Part shown: positions 4,840-5,416 of the stretch, in pieces
Layout: each line of letters opens with the position of its first letter
Numbering within the stretch: the stretch's first letter is position 1
Assembly (NCBI GenBank): GCA_017647245.1
Contig: JAGCKY010000130.1
Location: 1 to 5,416 of the forward strand
From: Elusimicrobiaceae bacterium
GTDB taxonomy: Bacteria > Elusimicrobiota > Elusimicrobia > Elusimicrobiales > Elusimicrobiaceae
Direction: 5' to 3'
Length of the DNA: 5,416 nt
Program-made: the position numbers and the translations under genes
Notes under the pieces: model-generated
The model's input: only the letters and a program-made list of their open reading frames with translations
The model's database searches: none
What the model was told of the DNA's origin: nothing

Positions 4840-5416
4840 TTACCGGTAGAACGGCGTGGCCATAGCTTGGCTGATGCGGTTCTTTTCTACTTCATAGGCG
4901 TAATTGATTTCCGGCTCTAAACGGTCCAGCGGAATGTCGCCCACGGACATAAGTTTGGTGTGGAAATCTTTTAAGCTAAAGTTCTTGCCCAATTTTTTCT
5001 GGTATTTGGCGCGCAGATTTTTAATTGCGTCATAACCGTAAATGTAGCTAACCGCTTCGCCCGGGTTTTCCGTTACTTGTTTGAGCATTTGCTCGGCTTG
5101 GGGTTGCACAAAGCCCTGCGTGTCGGTTAAAAATTCCAACGCGTCACTGTAAGTAAAGCGTTGCGTGTTTAAGTTGAAATCTACAACGGCTTGCACGGCG
5201 CGTACATAATCGGCCCATGCCAAGAACAACAGTTCTTCGTCGCTGGCGATGTAGCGGCGTTCTTGTGCTAAATGTTGCGCGTATACTTCCCAACCGTTAC
5301 GCATTGTAGGCACGCTGTACATTTTGCGAAAAGCAGACAAATACGAATCACGGTAAGCCGAACGATAGGCCAAGCCCGGTACGAGTTGCCCCGCCATTAA
5401 CAGCTTGAGGGTGGGA
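4840..5416 (-). CDS. DUF885-family protein, C-terminal part, with degenerate metal-binding motif; 5' end beyond window
   Basis: The visible 192 codons match the C-terminal third of DUF885 proteins, which are usually 550-600 residues and regarded as putative secreted or lipoprotein metallopeptidases with an HExxPGH motif. Counting from the internal methionine at 5397, family landmarks are GWEVYAQHLAQE (35-46), VVDFNLN (71-77), NPGEAVSYIYG (111-121), LGKNFSLKDFH (136-146) and VGDIPLDRLEPEI (152-164). The reading frame stays open to the window edge (PTLKLL precedes that methionine), so the methionine is not the true start and the gene is cut only by the window. The expected HExxPGH reads GQLVPGL (residues 3-9, bases 5371-5391), and the usual EGW before LYAE reads NGW (34-36). 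The putative metal ligands and catalytic glutamate are therefore absent, suggesting a non-catalytic member. Localisation cannot be judged without the N-terminus. It is transcribed towards the pilin and ends at the shared terminator. Confidence 0.85.
   Translation of the reverse strand, partial: PTLKLLMAGQLVPGLAYRSAYRDSYLSAFRKMYSVPTMRNGWEVYAQHLAQERRYIASDEELLFLAWADYVRAVQAVVDFNLNTQRFTYSDALEFLTDTQGFVQPQAEQMLKQVTENPGEAVSYIYGYDAIKNLRAKYQKKLGKNFSLKDFHTKLMSVGDIPLDRLEPEINYAYEVEKNRISQAMATPFYR

Overview
This window most likely comes from a Gram-negative bacterium of the phylum Elusimicrobiota (Elusimicrobium-like). Two observations support this. There are two short type IV pilin-like proteins, one with the FTLIELLVVVLIIGILAAIA-type N-terminus followed by LPQYQKAV, a style I associate with the many small pilin-like genes of that phylum. 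There are also two genes for KDO synthesis, which imply a lipopolysaccharide outer membrane. The phylum call is inference from protein style; no rRNA or other marker gene is present.

Positions 1-3307 are a minus-strand series of five genes, read from right to left. They are a Schlafen/AlbA_2-domain protein (3307-2126), a four-cysteine pilin-like protein that overlaps it by 11 bases (2136-1651), kdsA (1606-779), an unrecognised 55-residue membrane protein (770-603), and kdsD/kpsF (590 to beyond the left edge). KdsD makes arabinose 5-phosphate from ribulose 5-phosphate, and KdsA condenses it with phosphoenolpyruvate to KDO 8-phosphate, so two consecutive steps of the pathway lie side by side. 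The gaps after kdsA (8 and 12 bases) suggest one transcript. The 44-base gap before kdsA holds a possible extended -10 promoter that would give an almost leaderless kdsA message.

A 100-base divergent intergenic region (3308-3407) separates this series from a plus-strand gene (3408-4154). That gene encodes a soluble protein built like the cytoplasmic half of the magnesium channel MgtE (helical N domain plus CBS pair) without the membrane channel. It ends at a clear intrinsic terminator. A second pilin-like gene follows (4296-4781) with its own extended -10 promoter, whose spacer contains a run of 12 T. A strong bidirectional terminator (4794-4824) separates it from a convergent minus-strand gene (4840 to beyond the right edge). 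This last gene encodes the C-terminal part of a DUF885-family protein in which the family's HExxPGH motif and the EGW glutamate are both replaced.

All coding space is accounted for and no stretch over 300 bases lacks a gene. I saw no tRNA, rRNA, CRISPR array, insertion sequence or attachment site. I did not find a complete new multi-gene system. The points most worth following are the degenerate DUF885 protein, the poly-T pilin promoter, the MgtE-like protein without a channel, and the Schlafen-pilin gene pair joined to the KDO genes.
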